Shown here one piece after another: positions 5,813 through 7,852 of a stretch of 7,852 nt of DNA. Origin of the DNA: Methanothrix sp. (GTDB lineage: Archaea; Halobacteriota; Methanosarcinia; Methanotrichales; Methanotrichaceae); contig WOYM01000089.1 in the NCBI GenBank assembly GCA_011620785.1, forward strand, positions 1-7,852. Direction: 5' to 3'. The notes beneath the pieces were generated by a model, which was not told where the DNA came from, searched no databases, and saw only the letters and a list, made by a program, of their open reading frames with translations. The translations under genes and the position numbers were made by a program. Every line of letters starts with the position of its first letter. Positions within the stretch are counted from its first letter, which is position 1.

Positions 5813-7234
5813 GTGGACGAAATGGTAGAAAAGTTGAATTTAAACCGGGTGGAGATGCCCAAGCAATCTCCAGAGAAGAGGAAGAACAATTTCGAGGAGG
5901 TTGCCCTGGGATACGCTCCAGAGCAGGCGGCTCTAGAGGCGAACAGGTGCATCCAGTGCAAGAAGCCCAAATGCGTTGAAGGCTGCCCCGTGGGCGTGAA
6001 CATCCCCGAGTTCATCCTCGCCCTGCGGGATGGTGATATGCCCGGAGCGGCATTATCACTTAAAGGAAAGAACAGCCTCCCCGGAATCTGCGGCCGGGTC
6101 TGTCCCCAGGAGGTGCAGTGCGAGAGCCGTTGCGTTCTTGGAAAGAAGGGCGCGCCCATAGCCATAGGCCGGCTGGAGCGCTTTGTGGCCGACTGGGAGC
6201 GGGTGACGAAAAAGTGCCCGCCCTGCGAACTGCTGCCTCCCTCAGGCAAGAGCGCCGCAGTTGTGGGCTCCGGTCCCGCCGGGCTCACCTGCGCTGCAGA
6301 CCTGGCCAGAATGGGCCACAAGGTCACCATTTTCGAGGCTCTGCACGAGGGCGGAGGGGTCCTGGTCTACGGCATTCCCGAGTTCCGCCTGCCCAAGGGG
6401 ATCGTCCGCTCAGAGATCGAGTATGTCAAGTCCCTCGGCGCTGAGCTGGAGCTGGACTCTGTGGTGGGCAAACAGGTCCAGATAGATGAGCTTCTCAAGG
6501 GTGGCTACGATGCCGTATTCCTGGGTATCGGCGCCGGAGCACCACGATTCCTCAATGTCCCCGGCGAAAACCTGAGCGGCATCTACTCTGCCAATGAATA
6601 CCTCACCCGGGTCAACCTGATGAAGGCCTATAAGTTCCCCGATTATGACACTCCCATTAAAAAAGGCAAGAGGGTGGCCGTAGTGGGAGGCGGAAATGTG
6701 GCCATGGACGCCGCCCGGTCGGCATTGCGTCTGGGAGCAGATGAGGTGCACATAATCTACCGCCGCTCTCGGGAGGAGATGCCTGCTCGCCTAGAGGAGG
6801 TGGAGAACGCCATGGAAGAGGGAGTGATCTTCGACTTCCTCACCAATCCCACCCGGTTTTTGGGCGACCACCGGGGCATGGTCAACGCCATGGAGGTGGT
6901 GGAAATGGAGCTGGGCGAGCCAGATGCCTCCGGCAGGAGAAGCCCCAGGGTGAAGAAGGGCTCAGAGCATATAGTGAACGTGGATACAGTGGTCATCGCC
7001 GTGGGAACTGTGCCCAATCCCCTCATCACCTCCAGCACGCCTGAGCTCAAGACGACAAAGTGGGGAACCTTAGTGGTGGACGAACGCGGCAGGACCACCA
7101 TGGAGGGAGTCTGGGCAGGAGGAGATATCACCACCGGTGGAGCGACGGTGATCAGTGCCATGGGAGCGGGCAAGATCGCTGCCGCGGATATGGACCATTG
7201 GCTGAGGAAGAATGGGAAGTGGAGCGAGAGCTGA
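5813..7234 (+). CDS. nfnB: NfnB/SudA/GltA-like iron-sulfur flavoprotein (glutamate synthase small-subunit family)
   Basis: This 473-residue cytoplasmic flavoprotein has the family's usual length. An N-terminal helical domain binds two [4Fe-4S] clusters: C46, C49, C54 and C58 in RCIQCKKPKCVEGCPVGVNI, and C93, C97, C103 and C107 in ICGRVCPQEVQCESRC. E100 sits where a Glu is reported to ligate the flavin-proximal cluster in NfnB. FAD binds at VVGSGPAG (150-157) and the C-terminal GGDITTGGATVISAMGAG (436-453). NAD(P)H binds at VVGGGNVAMDAARSA (290-304), with IIYRRSREEMPAR (314-326) supplying the Arg pair typical of NADPH preference. Homologues act as the larger half of NfnAB or SudAB, or as GltA/GltD feeding electrons to glutamate synthase; the facing nfnA-like gene favours the first. 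The GTG start at 5813 has GAGG at 5803-5806, six bases upstream; ATG at 5822 is an alternative but is too far from it. All key residues look intact. Confidence 0.9.
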   Translation: MDEMVEKLNLNRVEMPKQSPEKRKNNFEEVALGYAPEQAALEANRCIQCKKPKCVEGCPVGVNIPEFILALRDGDMPGAALSLKGKNSLPGICGRVCPQEVQCESRCVLGKKGAPIAIGRLERFVADWERVTKKCPPCELLPPSGKSAAVVGSGPAGLTCAADLARMGHKVTIFEALHEGGGVLVYGIPEFRLPKGIVRSEIEYVKSLGAELELDSVVGKQVQIDELLKGGYDAVFLGIGAGAPRFLNVPGENLSGIYSANEYLTRVNLMKAYKFPDYDTPIKKGKRVAVVGGGNVAMDAARSALRLGADEVHIIYRRSREEMPARLEEVENAMEEGVIFDFLTNPTRFLGDHRGMVNAMEVVEMELGEPDASGRRSPRVKKGSEHIVNVDTVVIAVGTVPNPLITSSTPELKTTKWGTLVVDERGRTTMEGVWAGGDITTGGATVISAMGAGKIAAADMDHWLRKNGKWSES

Positions 7235-7252
7235 GCACTAAACCCCTTTTCC

Positions 7253-7648
7253 ATGAGTGACAATTCTCCTGGCACTGAAATTGCAGCAAAAGCGAAAGCA
7301 ATGCACGATCTGGTGAAGCCCGAGTTGCCAGTTGCTGCTGGGGTATGCGTTGTGGCCGGTGAGGTGATAGCATCCGGATCAGTGCCTGAGGCTTCGGTTG
7401 GAATTCATGGCTTTCTTGCCGGCTTTTTCATCTCAGGCACCGCCATGATCACCAACGACTATTTTGACCTGGAGGTGGACCGGGTGAATCATCCCGCCAG
7501 GCCTCTTCCATCCGGACGGATATCAGCGGTCGACTGGACAGCCCTATGCTCTGGACTTTTGCCGCTCTGGTATTCGTTGAGGATCCGCCAGCTATACCTC
7601 TCGACCATTATTTTTGTTATCGTGTTCATAGCTGCCAGCGTTTGGTAG
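7253..7648 (+). pseudogene. Truncated UbiA-type prenyltransferase (DGGGP synthase-like)
   Basis: The first 100 residues match the UbiA membrane prenyltransferases: VKPELPVAAGVCVVAGEVIASG (helix 1), a second helix, then the Mg2+/diphosphate-binding motif NDYFDLEVDRVNHPARP with N68, D69, D72 and D76. In archaea such enzymes attach the second geranylgeranyl chain in ether lipid synthesis. Family members have about 280-300 residues and a second Asp-rich motif; here only 131 residues occur. After LCSGLL (98-103) the reading jumps to LRIRQLYLSTIIFVIVFIAA, a basic plus hydrophobic segment that resembles a final membrane helix, so most of the middle appears to be deleted. Loss of the second Asp-rich motif should abolish catalysis. 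ATG at 7253 lies 18 bases after the nfnB-like stop without a clear ribosome site, so coupled translation would be needed. A short regulatory membrane protein is a less likely alternative. Confidence 0.72.
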
Positions 7649-7721
7649 CATCTTTTGTTGCAGCTCATCAGTCTTGTCGCGAATGATCGATTCAGAAGAT
7701 GTCACATCCCGCCGATAAGCT

Positions 7722-7731
7722 GATAAAATAA
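7722..7731 (+). promoter_or_regulatory. Candidate TATA box for the alaX-like gene
   Basis: GATAAAATAA lies about 20-28 bases ahead of the ATG at 7750, so transcription could begin at or next to the start codon and give a leaderless mRNA. No ribosome site is visible before that ATG, which agrees with this. The rest of the 7649-7749 gap holds nothing I can support. Confidence 0.3.
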
Positions 7732-7749
7732 TGGGTTAACATTGTGGCG

Positions 7750-7852
7750 ATGAAGTCAATCTATATCGAAGATAGCTACATTCGATCTTTTAATACGACT
7801 GTTGCTGATGTAAAGGGAGATGGCGTCATCCTTGATGAGACTGCATTCTACC
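7750..7852 (+). CDS. alaX: AlaX-type alanyl-tRNA editing protein, partial (N-terminus only)
   Basis: The final 34 codons read MKSIYIEDSYIRSF, then TTVADVKGDGVILDETAFY, and the window ends one base into the next codon. This is the usual opening of stand-alone alanyl-tRNA editing proteins and of the related editing domain of AlaRS (x-x-Y-x-D-S-Y-x-x-x-F, then V-x-L-D-x-T-A-F-Y-P-x-G-G-G-Q). These zinc proteins hydrolyse Ser or Gly mischarged on tRNA-Ala. The zinc-binding HxxxH motif would lie beyond the right edge and cannot be checked. The start is ATG at 7750; an in-frame GTG at 7744 is an alternative. It is on the same strand as the UbiA fragment but about 100 bases away and probably has its own promoter. 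Confidence 0.78.
   Translation, partial: MKSIYIEDSYIRSFNTTVADVKGDGVILDETAFY

Noticed and set aside
6410..7275. Minus-strand open frames opposite the nfnB-like gene
   Set aside because: The plus-strand protein is intact with all cofactor motifs. The minus frames have Ser/Pro-rich text typical of antisense reading.
1..7852. CRISPR array, tRNA, rRNA, insertion sequence or phage elements
   Set aside because: I looked for regular repeats, tRNA-like cloverleaf sequence and transposase motifs on both strands and saw none that I could support.

Overview
The window reads as chromosomal DNA of a methanogenic archaeon, most likely of the Methanosarcinales/Methanotrichales (Methanothrix-like) type. The evidence is an archaeal-type trmY, an FdhC-type formate channel, a UbiA prenyltransferase fragment of the kind used for archaeal ether lipids, an acylphosphatase-domain protein with the C-terminal extension I associate with methanogens, and TATA/BRE-like promoters with good GGAG-type ribosome sites. 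The genus is inference from protein style; no rRNA or other marker is present. No tRNA, rRNA, CRISPR array, insertion sequence or phage gene was seen.

Layout. Positions 1-882 (minus): trmY, followed 42 bases downstream by a small TM2-like membrane protein that runs off the left edge. Positions 883-1123 are a divergent control region with TATA-like boxes for both directions and repeated ATGGTC words. Positions 1124-1891 (plus): an unrecognised secreted protein. Positions 2018-2656 (plus): a HAD-family phosphatase. Positions 2671-4109 (minus): an intact formate/nitrite-family channel (fdhC) followed by the wreck of an OFA-type MFS transporter. Positions 4183-4570 (plus): an acylphosphatase-family gene broken by one extra G. 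Positions 4589-5688 (minus): an nfnA-like flavin/[2Fe-2S] subunit preceded by the remnant of a [2Fe-2S] ferredoxin-domain gene. Positions 5813-7234 (plus, divergent): nfnB/gltA-like iron-sulfur flavoprotein. Positions 7253-7648 (plus): a truncated UbiA prenyltransferase. Position 7750 to the right edge (plus): start of an AlaX-type alanyl-tRNA editing protein.

How the genes work together. The nfnA-like and nfnB-like proteins are the two halves of the NfnAB/SudAB class (NADPH:ferredoxin transhydrogenase, sulfide dehydrogenase or glutamate-synthase-like oxidoreductases). Here they are divergent across about 300 bases instead of in the usual tandem. The nfnA-like protein keeps a perfect [2Fe-2S] ligand set, but its flavin and nucleotide loops look remodelled and Cys-rich, so its electron partner is uncertain. 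fdhC suggests formate movement across the membrane.

The most notable feature is gene decay: four damaged genes (MFS, acylphosphatase, [2Fe-2S] domain, UbiA) lie between intact ones within about 5 kb. I see no convincing undescribed multi-gene system; the altered NfnA-like subunit and the decay cluster are the best leads.
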